A stretch of DNA of 62,555 bases, taken from positions 1-62,555 of the forward strand of contig CAMAWD010000030.1 in NCBI GenBank assembly GCA_945861785.1, in the 5' to 3' direction. This stretch comes from Rhodoferax sp. OV413 (GTDB lineage Bacteria > Pseudomonadota > Gammaproteobacteria > Burkholderiales > Burkholderiaceae_C). The translations under genes were made by a program, and so were the position numbers. Position 1 is the first letter of the stretch. The number at the start of each line of letters is the position of its first letter. Below, piece after piece: positions 43,033 through 52,936 of the stretch. Under the pieces are notes generated by a model. The model saw only the letters and a list, made by a program, of their open reading frames with translations, was not told the origin of the DNA and made no database searches.

Positions 43033-44496
43033 ATGATTCAAGTCGAAGTTAATGGCATGCGCCGCTGGCTCGGGATGATCGCCTTGGGCGTGTCGTTTGC
43101 TCTGGTGCCTCTGGGCCAGGCGGCGGCGCAAGTCCGTGCATTGCCCGACTTCACCGACCTGGTCGAGCAGGTCGGTCCGTCCGTCGTCAACATCCGTACA
43201 CTGGAGAAGGTGTCCGCGCGAACCCGGCAGGGTGGTGGCCAGGACGAGGAAATGCTTGAGTTCTTTCGCCGGTTCGGGGTGCCCATTCCCAACCTGCCGC
43301 GCCAAGCCCCGCGCCAAAACCGACCCCAACCACAGGAGGAGGAGCAACCTCGGGGGGTTGGTTCCGGCTTCATCCTGACTGCCGACGGGTTCATCATGAC
43401 CAATGCCCATGTGGTCGACGGAGCAGACGAAGTGCTCGTTACCCTGACCGATGACCGCGAGTTCAAGGCGAGGATCATTGGCGCGGACAAGCGCACCGAC
43501 GTCGCGGTCGTGAAGATAGAGGCGACGGGGCTGCCAGCGGTCAAGGTGGGGGATGTCAATCGCCTCAAGGTCGGCGAGTGGGTCATGGCGATTGGTTCGC
43601 CGTTTGGCCTCAAGAACACTGTCACGGCAGGAATCGTCAGCGCCAAGCAGCGCGACACAGGGGACTACCTGCCGTTTATCCAGACCGACGTGGCGATCAA
43701 TCCGGGCAATTCTGGCGGGCCGCTGATCAATATGCGCGGCGAAGTCGTGGGCATCAACAGCCAGATCTACTCGCGTTCTGGTGGGTTCATGGGAATTTCG
43801 TTCGCAATTCCCATGGATGAGGCCATACGTGTCAGTGAGCAACTGCGGACTTCCGGACGCGTCTCGAGGGGGCGTATTGGTGTTCAGATCGACCAGGTAA
43901 CCAAGGATGTCGCCGAATCGACCGGTATCGGCAAACCTTCAGGCGCTCTGGTGCGTGGGGTTGAGTCGGGTTCGCCAGCAGACAAGGCGGGTGTCGAGGC
44001 CGGTGACATCATCGTGAAGTTCGATGGCAAGGCCATCGAGAAACACAGTGACCTTCCGCGACTGGTTGGCAGTATCAAGCCCGGCTCCAAGAGCACCATG
44101 ACCGTGTTTCGCCGCGGTGGCACCAAAGAGCTCAGCGTGACCGTTGCGGAATTGGAGCCCGAGAAGGTGGTCCAAAAACCAGCGGATCGCGAGGAAAAGC
44201 CCAAAGCGTCCTCTGCTGCACTGATGCTGGGGCTGACAGTGAGTGAAGTGGGGGATGCCCAGAAAAAGGAACTCAAACTTAAAGGCGGCGTGAAGGTTGA
44301 TGCCGCAACTGAGGCGGCTGCGCGAGCCGGATTGCGAGAAGGCGACGTCATAGTCGCCATCGCCAATGTCGAGGTCGCGGGAGTCAAGGAGTTCGATGCG
44401 GCAGTTGCCCGAATAGACCGTACCAAACCTGTGAACGTATTGTTCCGTCGAGGTGAATGGGCGCAATACGCCGTAATCCGGTTGGCGCGGCAATGA
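43033..44496 (+). CDS. mucD: DegP/MucD-type periplasmic serine protease
   Basis: A 487-residue HtrA protease-chaperone. A signal peptide (LGMIALGVSFALVPLGQAAAQ) is followed by the trypsin-like domain with His in FIMTNAHVVDGA near 126, Asp in RTDVAVVKI near 157 and Ser in NPGNSGGPLINMRG near 232, and by two PDZ domains (RIGVQIDQVTKDV and LGLTVSEVGD). The order after rseB marks the MucD branch. It removes misfolded envelope proteins. A terminator hairpin follows. Confidence 0.95.
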   Translation: MIQVEVNGMRRWLGMIALGVSFALVPLGQAAAQVRALPDFTDLVEQVGPSVVNIRTLEKVSARTRQGGGQDEEMLEFFRRFGVPIPNLPRQAPRQNRPQPQEEEQPRGVGSGFILTADGFIMTNAHVVDGADEVLVTLTDDREFKARIIGADKRTDVAVVKIEATGLPAVKVGDVNRLKVGEWVMAIGSPFGLKNTVTAGIVSAKQRDTGDYLPFIQTDVAINPGNSGGPLINMRGEVVGINSQIYSRSGGFMGISFAIPMDEAIRVSEQLRTSGRVSRGRIGVQIDQVTKDVAESTGIGKPSGALVRGVESGSPADKAGVEAGDIIVKFDGKAIEKHSDLPRLVGSIKPGSKSTMTVFRRGGTKELSVTVAELEPEKVVQKPADREEKPKASSAALMLGLTVSEVGDAQKKELKLKGGVKVDAATEAAARAGLREGDVIVAIANVEVAGVKEFDAAVARIDRTKPVNVLFRRGEWAQYAVIRLARQ

Positions 44497-44504
44497 AGGC
44501 TGCC

Positions 44505-44550
44505 GCCCCCCTGTGGAGCGGTATATCCCGGCTCCACCGTGGGGCTTTTC
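44505..44550 (+). terminator. terminator after mucD
   Basis: GTGGAGC (44513-44519) and GCTCCAC (44531-44537) with outer GCCCCC/GGGGC pairing, then CTTTTC. This ends the rpoE operon. Confidence 0.72.
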
Positions 44551-45005
44551 TGTGGGTTTTCAGCGATGCTGGCGCCCCAGTAAAAATATTTTTTCCTGGC
44601 ACGGAAATTTAAAACAGTGTTGGCGACTACTAACATGGCGAAGGGGTAGTCTGTCGTTTGGTTAGAATATGACCGGTCCAAGCGTTCTTCCGGGCATATT
44701 GGTGCACCAATAGTCCACGATGTGAGATTCGTTGGTTGGCACAGCAGCCGATCCACAGCTCACCCACATGTTGTCCATAGGCAATCCCCCCATTCTGTTG
44801 ATAACTTGTGGATAATATTCTTGTTGTTGCGTTGCAACGCCCTGTAAATCGCCATCCGGCCCTGTGTATTTTGGTCTTTTTGCCTACAATGAAGTTCCAA
44901 CTATCGCAGTTGCCAATGATTGTTGGTTCAGGGCGCGTCCGATCACGACGCGCCCTTTTTTCTTTCTGCGTACCTTTTAATTCAAACACTTAAGCGTCCT
45001 CGTTG
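44551..45005. other. mucD-lepA intergenic region
   Basis: These 455 AT-richer bases have no supported gene. They contain one exact DnaA-box-like TGTGGATAA (44807-44815), a possible -10 TACAAT (44885-44890) and a strong terminator hairpin (44931-44961) before lepA. The -35 region is poor. Confidence 0.6.
44931..44961 (+). terminator. strong hairpin-T terminator upstream of lepA
   Basis: GGGCGCGTC (44931-44939), a seven-base loop and GACGCGCCC (44947-44955), then six T, C, TTT. A nine-pair perfect stem 45 bases before lepA must end or attenuate a transcript that starts in the gap; that transcript could be a small RNA or a lepA leader. Confidence 0.85.
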
Positions 45006-46817
45006 ATGGATCACATCAGAAACTTTTCAATCATTGCGCACATCGACCACGGTAAATCGACGCTGGCGGACCGACTCATTCAACGTTGCGGTGGGCTTGA
45101 GGCGCGTGACATGGAAGCCCAGGTTCTCGACTCGATGGACATCGAGAAAGAGCGTGGGATAACCATCAAGGCGCAAACCGCCGCACTGCATTACAAGGCG
45201 CTTGATGGCCGTGTCTACAACCTCAATTTGATTGACACACCGGGCCATGTCGACTTCTCCTATGAGGTCAGCAGATCGCTCTCCGCATGCGAGGGCGCCT
45301 TGCTCGTTGTCGATGCGAGTCAGGGGGTCGAAGCACAGACTGTGGCGAATTGCTACACGGCGCTTGAGCTGGGTGTCGAGGTGCTGCCAGTTCTCAACAA
45401 GATGGACCTGCCCAACGCCGACCCGGACAACGCCAGGAAGGAAGTCGAAGACGTGATCGGCATCGATGCGACCGATGCGATTGCCTGTTCCGCCAAGACC
45501 GGGCAAGGCATCGACGAAATCCTCGAGGCGATCGTCGCACGTATCCCCGCACCCAAGGGAAATCCAGCCGGTCCATTGCGGGCCATGATCGTTGACAGCT
45601 GGTTCGACAACTATGTTGGCGTCGTTATGCTGGTGCGTGTGGTGGACGGCCGCCTTGCCAAGGGGGAGCGCATCAAGCTGATGGCCACAGCGGCAACTTA
45701 CAACGCAGACAGCCTGGGCGTGTTTACGCCCGCCAACGAACCTCGGGAATCCCTGGAGGCGGGCGAGGTGGGGTACATCATTGCGGGCATACGCGAATTG
45801 CAGGCGGCCAAGGTCGGTGACACGGTCACCTTGATTCGCGCGGGTTCTGGTGGCACAGCCTTCACGGCTACCGAAGCCCTGCCAGGGTTCAAGGAGATCC
45901 AGCCTCAGGTCTTCGCGGGCTTGTATCCAACCGAAGCCAACCAGTATGAAGGCCTGCGCGACAGCCTTGAGAAGCTCAAGCTCAACGACTCCTCTTTGCA
46001 TTACGAGCCCGAAGTGTCACAGGCGCTGGGATTCGGATTTCGCTGCGGGTTTCTCGGCCTGTTGCACATGGAGATCGTCCAGGAGCGGCTTGAGCGCGAG
46101 TTCGACCAGGACCTCATCACCACAGCCCCCAGTGTGGTCTACCAGGTGGTCAAGGCGGATGGCGAGGTGCTCATGGTCGAGAACCCTTCCAAGTTGCCCG
46201 ATCAGAGTCGCACCGAGGAAATCCGTGAGCCGATCGTTACGGTGCGCCTGTACATGCCACAGGAATATGTAGGCGGCGTCATGACGTTGGCCAACCAGAA
46301 ACGCGGCATGCAATTGAACATGGCCTACCACGGTCGCCAGGTGATGCTGACGTACGACATGCCCCTGGGTGAGATCGTCCTCGACTTTTTCGACAAACTG
46401 AAATCGGTCAGCCGCGGTTATGCGTCGATGGACTACGAGTTCAAGGAGTATCGCCCGGCGGACGTCGTCAAGGTGGACATCCTGCTCAACGGTGAGAAGG
46501 TCGACGCCTTGTCCATCATCGTGCACCGCTCGCAAGCGCAGTACCGGGGACGGGCCGTGGTGGCAAAGATGCGCGAGATCATTTCGCGGCAGATGTACGA
46601 CGTTGCGATCCAGGCTGCCATCGGAGCCACCATCATTGCGCGTGAGACAATCAAAGCATTGCGCAAGAACGTGCTTGCCAAGTGTTATGGCGGCGACATT
46701 TCGCGCAAGAAGAAGCTCCTCGAAAAACAAAAAGCGGGCAAGAAAAGAATGAAACAGATCGGGTCTGTGGAGGTGCCGCAAGAGGCTTTCCTGGCGATTT
46801 TGCAGGTGGACGATTGA
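45006..46817 (+). CDS. lepA: elongation factor 4 (LepA)
   Basis: A 603-residue ribosome-associated GTPase that back-translocates or assists stalled ribosomes. G1 is [14 protein letters not shown] near residue 11, G2 lies in [11 protein letters not shown]3 is [12 protein letters not shown] near 76, G4 is [10 protein letters not shown] near 130. LepA-specific [20 protein letters not shown] near 340 and the C-terminal [20 protein letters not shown] complete it. Start is ATG 45006. It overlaps lepB by one base (TGATG). Confidence 0.97.
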   Translation: MDHIRNFSIIAHIDHGKSTLADRLIQRCGGLEARDMEAQVLDSMDIEKERGITIKAQTAALHYKALDGRVYNLNLIDTPGHVDFSYEVSRSLSACEGALLVVDASQGVEAQTVANCYTALELGVEVLPVLNKMDLPNADPDNARKEVEDVIGIDATDAIACSAKTGQGIDEILEAIVARIPAPKGNPAGPLRAMIVDSWFDNYVGVVMLVRVVDGRLAKGERIKLMATAATYNADSLGVFTPANEPRESLEAGEVGYIIAGIRELQAAKVGDTVTLIRAGSGGTAFTATEALPGFKEIQPQVFAGLYPTEANQYEGLRDSLEKLKLNDSSLHYEPEVSQALGFGFRCGFLGLLHMEIVQERLEREFDQDLITTAPSVVYQVVKADGEVLMVENPSKLPDQSRTEEIREPIVTVRLYMPQEYVGGVMTLANQKRGMQLNMAYHGRQVMLTYDMPLGEIVLDFFDKLKSVSRGYASMDYEFKEYRPADVVKVDILLNGEKVDALSIIVHRSQAQYRGRAVVAKMREIISRQMYDVAIQAAIGATIIARETIKALRKNVLAKCYGGDISRKKKLLEKQKAGKKRMKQIGSVEVPQEAFLAILQVDD

Positions 46818-47782
46818 TGCAGGTTCTGACCTCCCTCATATTGGCGGCCTTCGCGGGTTATGCTGGCACCTGGTACTTGGGGCGGCTCGAGGGCAACTTC
46901 GCGTTGCTTCTCTTCATGGCGACCGCGGTCACCGGCGTGTACTGGCTCGGCGAACGCTTTTTCTTCCTGCCGAAACGTGAACAGGCTGCGGCAGAGCTCG
47001 AAGCAGGCGTCGCGCGGCGACGGGCTGAGCTTGACAAGATGGGCCTGCGCCAAGATGAAGACACCACCGCGCAGGCGCGCCAGCAATTGCTGATGCAGCC
47101 TTGGTGGCTCGACTGGACCGCAGGACTGTTTCCGGTGATTGCGGCCGTGTTCCTTTTGCGATCATTCTTGTTCGAGCCTTTCAAGATTCCCTCTGGCTCG
47201 ATGATCCCAACCCTGCTGGTTGGCGACCTGATCCTGGTGAACAAGTTCCACTATGGCATCAGGCTCCCGGTGATCAACACCAAGCTCACCGACGGAACGC
47301 CACCCCAGCGTGGTGACGTCATGGTGTTTCGTTATCCGCCCAAGCCGAGCTTGGACTACATCAAGCGCGTTGTCGGAACGCCCGGGGATGAAGTTGCCTA
47401 CCTGAACAAGCGCCTGACCATCAACGGCAAGGCCATTGAGACCAACGTGGTGCCAGAGTTTTTCGACGAGGATTCGATGCGCTACATGAATCAGCTCGAG
47501 GAAAAGCTCTCGGACAAGCCGCACGGTCTGCTCAATGACGCGGACCGCCCGGCTTTTGTGCCTGGCGCCGAGGACTTTCCTTACCGTGACAATTGCCGTT
47601 ACAGTGTCGAAGGGGTGGTGTGCAAAGTTCCGCCAGGCCACTATTTCATGATGGGCGATAACCGTGACAACTCGCTCGACTCCCGCTACTGGGGGTTTGT
47701 GCCCGACAAGAACATCGTGGGCAGAGCGGTTTTCGTATGGATGAATTTTGGCAACCTCAAGCGGATTGGTTCCTTCAATTGA
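46817..47782 (+). CDS. lepB: signal peptidase I
   Basis: A 321-residue inner-membrane peptidase that cleaves Sec and Tat signal peptides. Membrane helices lie near residues 5-40 and 95-112. The catalytic Ser is in FKIPSGSMIPTLLVGD near 130 and the Lys in DYIKRVVGTPGDEV near 185; the C-terminal MMGDNRDNSLDSRYWGFV is box E. The coupling to lepA is standard. Confidence 0.96.
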   Translation: MQVLTSLILAAFAGYAGTWYLGRLEGNFALLLFMATAVTGVYWLGERFFFLPKREQAAAELEAGVARRRAELDKMGLRQDEDTTAQARQQLLMQPWWLDWTAGLFPVIAAVFLLRSFLFEPFKIPSGSMIPTLLVGDLILVNKFHYGIRLPVINTKLTDGTPPQRGDVMVFRYPPKPSLDYIKRVVGTPGDEVAYLNKRLTINGKAIETNVVPEFFDEDSMRYMNQLEEKLSDKPHGLLNDADRPAFVPGAEDFPYRDNCRYSVEGVVCKVPPGHYFMMGDNRDNSLDSRYWGFVPDKNIVGRAVFVWMNFGNLKRIGSFN

Positions 47783-47810
47783 TCTTGTTTGTATTGGCAA
47801 GGGGAACGTG

Positions 47811-48164
47811 ATGGCAACAACAATGAAATCCAGGCAGCGGGGCATTTCCTTCTTGGGTTTGCTCTTCGTGGGTGGCGCGCTGGCAGTCACCGGTGTAGTC
47901 GCTGCCCAGGTATTTCCGACCTTTGTGGAGTACCAGGCGGTCATCAAGGCGGTCAACAAAGCCAGTGCCGGCAGCACGGTGCCGGAGGTGAGAACCATTT
48001 TCGACAAGGCGGCTACTGTCGACAACGTATCGTCGATCAAGGGCAGTGATCTTGAGGTGACCAAGGAAAACGACAAGATCGTCGTGATCTTTGCGTACCA
48101 GCGCGAGATCCATTTGGCGGGGCCCGCCTTTCTGACTCTCAAATACGCCGGGCGTTCCAAATAG
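47811..48164 (+). CDS. DUF4845 single-pass membrane protein
   Basis: A 117-residue protein with one N-terminal membrane segment (GISFLGLLFVGGALAVTGVVAAQ, residues 10-32) that has a pilin-like look, and a short periplasmic part (FPTFVEYQAVIKAVNKA, VIFAYQREIHLAGPAFL). DUF4845 proteins are regularly encoded between lepB and rnc in betaproteobacteria; the function is unknown. ATG 47811 follows a GGGG-AACG leader; upstream codons overlap lepB. Confidence 0.85.
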   Translation: MATTMKSRQRGISFLGLLFVGGALAVTGVVAAQVFPTFVEYQAVIKAVNKASAGSTVPEVRTIFDKAATVDNVSSIKGSDLEVTKENDKIVVIFAYQREIHLAGPAFLTLKYAGRSK

Positions 48165-48165
48165 C

Positions 48166-48846
48166 GTGGACGACGGATTGTTGGCTTTGCAGCAGCGGTT
48201 GCAACATCATTTCGCAAATTCTGAACACCTGAGCCGCGCGCTGACGCACCGGAGTTTTTCCGCAGACCACAACGAGCGCCTCGAGTTTCTTGGCGACGCG
48301 GTACTGAACCTTTCGGTCGCCGATCTGCTCTACGAGCAACTGAGCCAGTTGCCAGAAGGTGACTTGTCTCGCGTGCGAGCGAACCTTGTCAAGCAAGACA
48401 CCCTGCACCAGCTTTCAGTGCAGCTGGGTCTGCCCGATCTGATCCGGCTGGGTGAAGGCGAAATGCGCTCGGGAGGCAGAAAGCGCCCATCCATCCTTGC
48501 CGATGCGCTGGAGGCAGTGATCGGAGCCGTGTACCTCGATGGAGGCTACGGCGCATCCCAAGCGCTGGTGAGGCGCTTGTTTCGTGCAGTCGAGGTCAAT
48601 CCCACGATGGCGGCAATCGGAAAGGATCCCAAGACCGAGTTGCAGGAGTGGCTCCAGGGGCGCAAGATGCGTCTGCCGGTCTACCGTGTCGTGGGCACGC
48701 TGGGTGCGGCCCATCAGCAATCATTCGACGTGGAGTGTGAGATCGCGGAAATGAACCTCTCCGAGCGCGGCATCGGCGGATCCAGGCGCGCGGGTGAGCA
48801 GGCGGCCGCGGCGGCGATGCTGCAGACACTGCGCAAAGGTACCTGA
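48166..48846 (+). CDS. rnc: ribonuclease III
   Basis: A 226-residue double-stranded RNA endonuclease for rRNA processing. The signature [22 protein letters not shown] near residue 38 holds the metal-binding acids, and [14 protein letters not shown] near 110 is the second acidic motif. A dsRNA-binding domain ([22 protein letters not shown] and [16 protein letters not shown]) ends the protein. Start is GTG one base after the DUF4845 stop; era is two bases downstream. Confidence 0.96.
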   Translation: MDDGLLALQQRLQHHFANSEHLSRALTHRSFSADHNERLEFLGDAVLNLSVADLLYEQLSQLPEGDLSRVRANLVKQDTLHQLSVQLGLPDLIRLGEGEMRSGGRKRPSILADALEAVIGAVYLDGGYGASQALVRRLFRAVEVNPTMAAIGKDPKTELQEWLQGRKMRLPVYRVVGTLGAAHQQSFDVECEIAEMNLSERGIGGSRRAGEQAAAAAMLQTLRKGT

Positions 48847-48848
48847 CC

Positions 48849-49823
48849 ATGAAATCTCAAACTCCCCAAACTGTTGCAGTGGCACCCGATGCCGAAGCCC
48901 CGACGGTACCGAAAACCGATGGTCCGACCCGTTGTGGCCTGATTGCGATCGTCGGCAAGCCGAATGTCGGCAAGTCTACTTTGCTCAATGCCCTGGTCGG
49001 GCAGAAGATCAGCATCACCTCGCGCAAGGCCCAGACGACGCGCCATCGCATTACCGGCGTGCGTACTGTCGACTCCACCCAGTACGTGTTCGTGGACACA
49101 CCTGGATTCCAGACCCGCCATGGCAACGCCCTGAACCGTTCTCTCAACAAATCGGTATTGGGCGTTGTGAAGGATGTCGACCTGGTGCTGTTCGTGGTGG
49201 AGGCGGGGGTCTTCAACCAGGCCGACGGCAAGGTGCTGGACCTGTTGAGCAAGGATGTCCCGGCGTTGTTGATCGCCAACAAGCTCGATCAGGTTGGCCA
49301 ACGCGCCGACATCGCCCCGTGGCTGCAGGAGATGCAACAGCGCCATGCGTTTGCGGAGTTCGTGCCGATGTCGGGCAAGAACGCCAAGGATGTTGCGCGG
49401 CTGTTCAGGATTTGTGAAAAGTACTTGCCCGAGCAGCCCTGGTTCCATGCACAGGATGAATTGACGGACCGCAGCGAGAAGTTTCTGGCCAGTGAGTTGG
49501 TGCGTGAAAAGCTGTTCCGGCTGACAGGAGACGAGTTGCCCTATACCTCCACAGTGGTGATCGACAAGTTCGAGGAGGAGCCACCGGCCCGCAAGGGTCA
49601 GAAGCGCCTCTTGCGGATTGCCGCGACCATCATTGTCGAACGCGACAGCCACAAGGCCATGGTGATCGGTGACAAGGGTGAACGCATCAAGCGCATCGGG
49701 ACCGAGACCCGTGTCGAACTCGAAAACCTGATGGACGCCAAGGTTTTCATCGAGTTGTGGGTCAAGGTTCGTTCGGGCTGGGCGGATGACGAGGCTCGGG
49801 TACGCAGCTTTGGTTACGACTGA
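48849..49823 (+). CDS. era: GTPase Era
   Basis: A 324-residue GTPase that helps 16S rRNA maturation and 30S assembly. G1 is [18 protein letters not shown] near residue 37, G3 is [10 protein letters not shown]4 is ANKLDQVGQ near 142. The C-terminal KH domain has [29 protein letters not shown] in two parts. The N-terminus is about 25 residues longer than in E. coli. Coupled with rnc. Confidence 0.96.
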   Translation: MKSQTPQTVAVAPDAEAPTVPKTDGPTRCGLIAIVGKPNVGKSTLLNALVGQKISITSRKAQTTRHRITGVRTVDSTQYVFVDTPGFQTRHGNALNRSLNKSVLGVVKDVDLVLFVVEAGVFNQADGKVLDLLSKDVPALLIANKLDQVGQRADIAPWLQEMQQRHAFAEFVPMSGKNAKDVARLFRICEKYLPEQPWFHAQDELTDRSEKFLASELVREKLFRLTGDELPYTSTVVIDKFEEEPPARKGQKRLLRIAATIIVERDSHKAMVIGDKGERIKRIGTETRVELENLMDAKVFIELWVKVRSGWADDEARVRSFGYD

Positions 49824-49838
49824 AACCGGCTGAACGCG

Positions 49839-50588
49839 GTGGCCACCAAACGTATTTCCGACGAGCCGGCCTATGTGCTGCACCGCCATGACTGGAGCGA
49901 GTCGAGTCTGATCCTGGAGGTCTTCACACGCAACCATGGCCGCATTGCCTTGGTGGCCAAGGGCGCGAAACGCCCCAGTTCCAGCCTGCGTCCGATCCTG
50001 TTGCCGATGCAACCGCTGCATGTGGCATTTGGAGGCGATGCCGAGATTCGCACCTTGCGCAGCGCAGAATGGATGGGGGGGCACGTGATGCCCGGCGGCG
50101 AAGCTTTGCTCTCGGGCTACTACCTGAACGAGTTGGTGCTGAGCCTGCTGGCACGTGATGATCCCCACGCCGGCCTGTTCGACATCTACGCCCAGGTGGT
50201 CGAAATTGTCGCGTCAGGCCACGCGCAAGCCCTTCAGGCAGTGCTTCGCGCGTTCGAATTGTTGCTGCTGCGAGAAACCGGCCACTTGCCGATGCTCGAC
50301 GCACAGACGATGACCCTGGCTCCGTTGGGGCCTCAAGAGCGGTACACCTTGGTTTCGGAAGGGGGCTTGCGTCTGGCGGGGGAGGGCGACCGCAACAGCC
50401 TGTCGGGCCAGCAATGGGCTGGCCTGCAAGCTGCCCTGGCAGAACAGTCGGGCCTGGGTGATACTGTGCGCGCATGTGCCCCGATGGTCAACGATCTCAA
50501 GCCGCAGTTGCGGGCATTGCTGAATTACCATTGCGGGGTTGCTACTCTGCGAACGCGGCAAATGATGCTCGACCTGCAATCCATATGA
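49839..50588 (+). CDS. recO: DNA repair protein RecO
   Basis: A 249-residue recombination mediator of the RecFOR pathway. The OB domain begins [23 protein letters not shown] and [15 protein letters not shown]; the helical part has [24 protein letters not shown] near 98 and [13 protein letters not shown] near 148. Start is GTG 49839, 15 bases after era. Its stop overlaps the pdxJ start. Confidence 0.93.
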   Translation: MATKRISDEPAYVLHRHDWSESSLILEVFTRNHGRIALVAKGAKRPSSSLRPILLPMQPLHVAFGGDAEIRTLRSAEWMGGHVMPGGEALLSGYYLNELVLSLLARDDPHAGLFDIYAQVVEIVASGHAQALQAVLRAFELLLLRETGHLPMLDAQTMTLAPLGPQERYTLVSEGGLRLAGEGDRNSLSGQQWAGLQAALAEQSGLGDTVRACAPMVNDLKPQLRALLNYHCGVATLRTRQMMLDLQSI

Positions 50589-51343
50589 AGAAGACCGCCC
50601 TTTCAGTGAACCTGAACAAAGTTGCGCTGGTGCGCAACACCCGCCATCTGGGCATTCCGTCACTGGTTCGCGCCGCCCAAATCTGCCTTCACGCCGGTGC
50701 CCATGGAATCACGGTGCACCCGCGTCCGGACCAACGCCATGTCCGTGTCGAGGACGTGGCGGCCTTGTCTGGCACGCTTGCAAACTGGCCGGGTCGCGAG
50801 TTCAACATTGAAGGTAATCCGTTCCAGAACCTGATGGGTTTCGTTCGCACCTTGCGCCCGCAGCAGTGCACGCTGGTTCCAGACGGCGAAGGCCAGTTCA
50901 CCAGTGACCATGGCTGGAACCTCGTGCAGGATGCAGCGCGTCTGAAGCCACTGATTGCGGAGGCGCGACAGTTGGGCGTCCGGGTGAGCCTGTTCATGGA
51001 CCCCGATCCTGGCGCCATGGCACGCGCCAGGGACGCAGGCGCCGACCGGGTTGAGCTCTACACCGAACCCTATGCCCAGGCCTGGGGTGGCCCTCAGCAG
51101 GCCTACCAGACGGACCGGTATGCCCGTGCCGCGAGGGCAGCCCTGGATGTGGGCCTGGGGGTCAACGCCGGCCATGACCTGAACCGCGAAAACCTTGCCT
51201 GGTTCCTGGCTGCGGTGCCAGAGGTCAGCGAAGTGTCCATCGGCCATGCCCTGATCTCGGACGCGCTTGAATTGGGTTATGCGGCAACCGTGGCAGACTA
51301 CCTTCGCTGCATCGATGACGCCACGGTTTCCCGGCCGCGTTAA
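50585..51343 (+). CDS. pdxJ: pyridoxine 5'-phosphate synthase
   Basis: A 252-residue TIM-barrel enzyme that makes pyridoxine phosphate from deoxyxylulose phosphate and aminoacetone phosphate. [15 protein letters not shown] near residue 6, [16 protein letters not shown] near 38, EFNIEGNP near 67, VSLFMDPDP near 134 and [15 protein letters not shown] near 192 are conserved. Full length; ATG 50585 overlaps recO by four bases. Confidence 0.96.
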   Translation: MKKTALSVNLNKVALVRNTRHLGIPSLVRAAQICLHAGAHGITVHPRPDQRHVRVEDVAALSGTLANWPGREFNIEGNPFQNLMGFVRTLRPQQCTLVPDGEGQFTSDHGWNLVQDAARLKPLIAEARQLGVRVSLFMDPDPGAMARARDAGADRVELYTEPYAQAWGGPQQAYQTDRYARAARAALDVGLGVNAGHDLNRENLAWFLAAVPEVSEVSIGHALISDALELGYAATVADYLRCIDDATVSRPR

Positions 51344-51355
51344 TGGCTGGCCTGC

Positions 51356-51766
51356 ATGATTTACGGCATCGGAACCGACATCTGTGACATCCGGCGAATT
51401 CGCGCAAGCCTGGAGCGCCATGGCGAACGCTTCGCCCTGAAGATCCTCAGCGAGCAAGAACTTGCCGTCTGGCAGGCCCGTGGCGCACGGTGGCCAGAAC
51501 GGGGTGTGCGTTACCTGGCGACGCGCTTCAGCGCCAAGGAGGCGTTCAGCAAAGCCATTGGCCTGGGCATGCGCATGCCGATGACCTGGCGGCTGTGCGA
51601 GATCGGTACCATCCCGGCGGGTCGCCCACAGGCCGGGAAGCCTCGCATCGTCCTGCATGGTGGCCTGAAGCAGTGGTTTGAAGCCCAAGGACTGCGTGCC
51701 CATGTGAGCGTGACCGATGAAACAGACTATGCCGCCAGTTTTTGTGTCGTAGAAACGTCTGATTGA
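51356..51766 (+). CDS. acpS: holo-ACP synthase
   Basis: A 136-residue enzyme that transfers phosphopantetheine from CoA to apo-ACP, thus activating the product of acpP at 38424. The metal-binding [13 protein letters not shown] at the start and [16 protein letters not shown] near 58 are the family motifs. Starts 12 bases after pdxJ. Confidence 0.95.
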   Translation: MIYGIGTDICDIRRIRASLERHGERFALKILSEQELAVWQARGARWPERGVRYLATRFSAKEAFSKAIGLGMRMPMTWRLCEIGTIPAGRPQAGKPRIVLHGGLKQWFEAQGLRAHVSVTDETDYAASFCVVETSD

Positions 51767-51819
51767 CGCGCCGACACCGCATTGTTGGCTATCGCCTGAA
51801 TCTTTCAACCTGATCTCCA

Positions 51820-52923
51820 ATGCCCCTTCACGACGATTTCGACACTCCGCATGCCCCGCTGGTCATTGATGTAGCCGGTCTGGCCTTGAGCTCCCGTGAC
51901 AGGGCGCGACTGCGCCATCCCTTGGTTGGCGGGTTGATACTGTTCAGCCGCAACTGGCGTGAGCGCGCGCAACTTTCTGATCTGTGCGCCGAAATAAAGT
52001 CGCTTCGCGGAGATCTGCTGATCATGGTGGACCACGAGGGGGGCCGCGTGCAAAGATTTCGCACCGACGGATTCACGCACTTGCCGGCCATGGCTGTCTT
52101 GGGAGGGTTGTGGCTGAACGCCGTCGCCGGCGACGCCCAGGCCAGTGCAATGCAGGCGTTGGCTGCGGCCACGGCCTGCGGTTATGTACTCGGCGCCGAG
52201 TTGCGGGCCTGCGGCGTGGACCTGACCTTTGCCCCGGTGCTGGACCTCGACCATGGCGTCAGCGACGTCATCGGCGATCGTGCATTTGGCCACGATCCGG
52301 CGATGGTGACGTTGCTGGCAAAAAGCCTCATACATGGTTTGCTGCAAGGTGGGATGGCCAATTGTGGCAAGCATTTTCCGGGGCATGGGTTTGTCAAGGC
52401 CGACTCGCATACCGATATTCCACGCGACCGGCGTGGCTTGCGTGCGATCCTCGGACAGGATGCAGCACCCTATGCGTGGCTCGGAACGGCGCTGGCAAGT
52501 GTGATGCCGGCGCATGTGGTCTACCCCGCCGTGGACAGCCGGCCGGCTGGCTTTTCGGCCAAATGGCTTCAGGACATCCTGCGCGCGAGATTGGGATTTC
52601 GCGGAGCAATTTTCAGTGATGACCTCAGCATGGCCGGAGCCCGCGTCATCGATGGCCGGGTGGTGGACTACACCGAAGCGGCCGTGGAAGCGCTTCGGGC
52701 TGGGTGCGACATGGTGCTTCTGTGCAATCAGAGCTTGGGTGATGGTGCGCACATCGACGCATTGATCGAGGGCTTGGAGACTGCGCGCGCTCGTGGTGCG
52801 TGGCTTCCGGATCCGGGCAGCGGCGGGAGGCGGCTTGAGTTACTGCCGCGCGCTGCGGCGCTCGCCTGGGACGACTTGATGGTCCATCCGCATTACATGC
52901 AGGCCCTGGACCTGATTCCGTGA
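51820..52923 (+). CDS. nagZ: beta-N-acetylhexosaminidase NagZ
   Basis: A 367-residue cytoplasmic glycoside hydrolase family 3 enzyme that removes GlcNAc from muropeptides during cell-wall recycling. LVGGLILFSRNWRE near residue 32, MVDHEGGRVQRFR near 68, the signature NCGKHFPGHGFVKADSHTDI near 183 (catalytic His) and GAIFSDDLSMAGA near 266 with the nucleophile Asp are present. It is the last gene of the lepA operon and converges on lysS with 13 bases between. Confidence 0.95.
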   Translation: MPLHDDFDTPHAPLVIDVAGLALSSRDRARLRHPLVGGLILFSRNWRERAQLSDLCAEIKSLRGDLLIMVDHEGGRVQRFRTDGFTHLPAMAVLGGLWLNAVAGDAQASAMQALAAATACGYVLGAELRACGVDLTFAPVLDLDHGVSDVIGDRAFGHDPAMVTLLAKSLIHGLLQGGMANCGKHFPGHGFVKADSHTDIPRDRRGLRAILGQDAAPYAWLGTALASVMPAHVVYPAVDSRPAGFSAKWLQDILRARLGFRGAIFSDDLSMAGARVIDGRVVDYTEAAVEALRAGCDMVLLCNQSLGDGAHIDALIEGLETARARGAWLPDPGSGGRRLELLPRAAALAWDDLMVHPHYMQALDLIP

Positions 52924-52936
52924 GTTCCAGGCCAGG

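Noticed and set aside
44807-44815. An exact DnaA-box-like TGTGGATAA in the mucD-lepA gap, suggesting an origin.
   Set aside because: Only one exact box was seen and there is no dnaA, gyrB or AT-rich repeat cluster nearby, so chance is the simpler reading.
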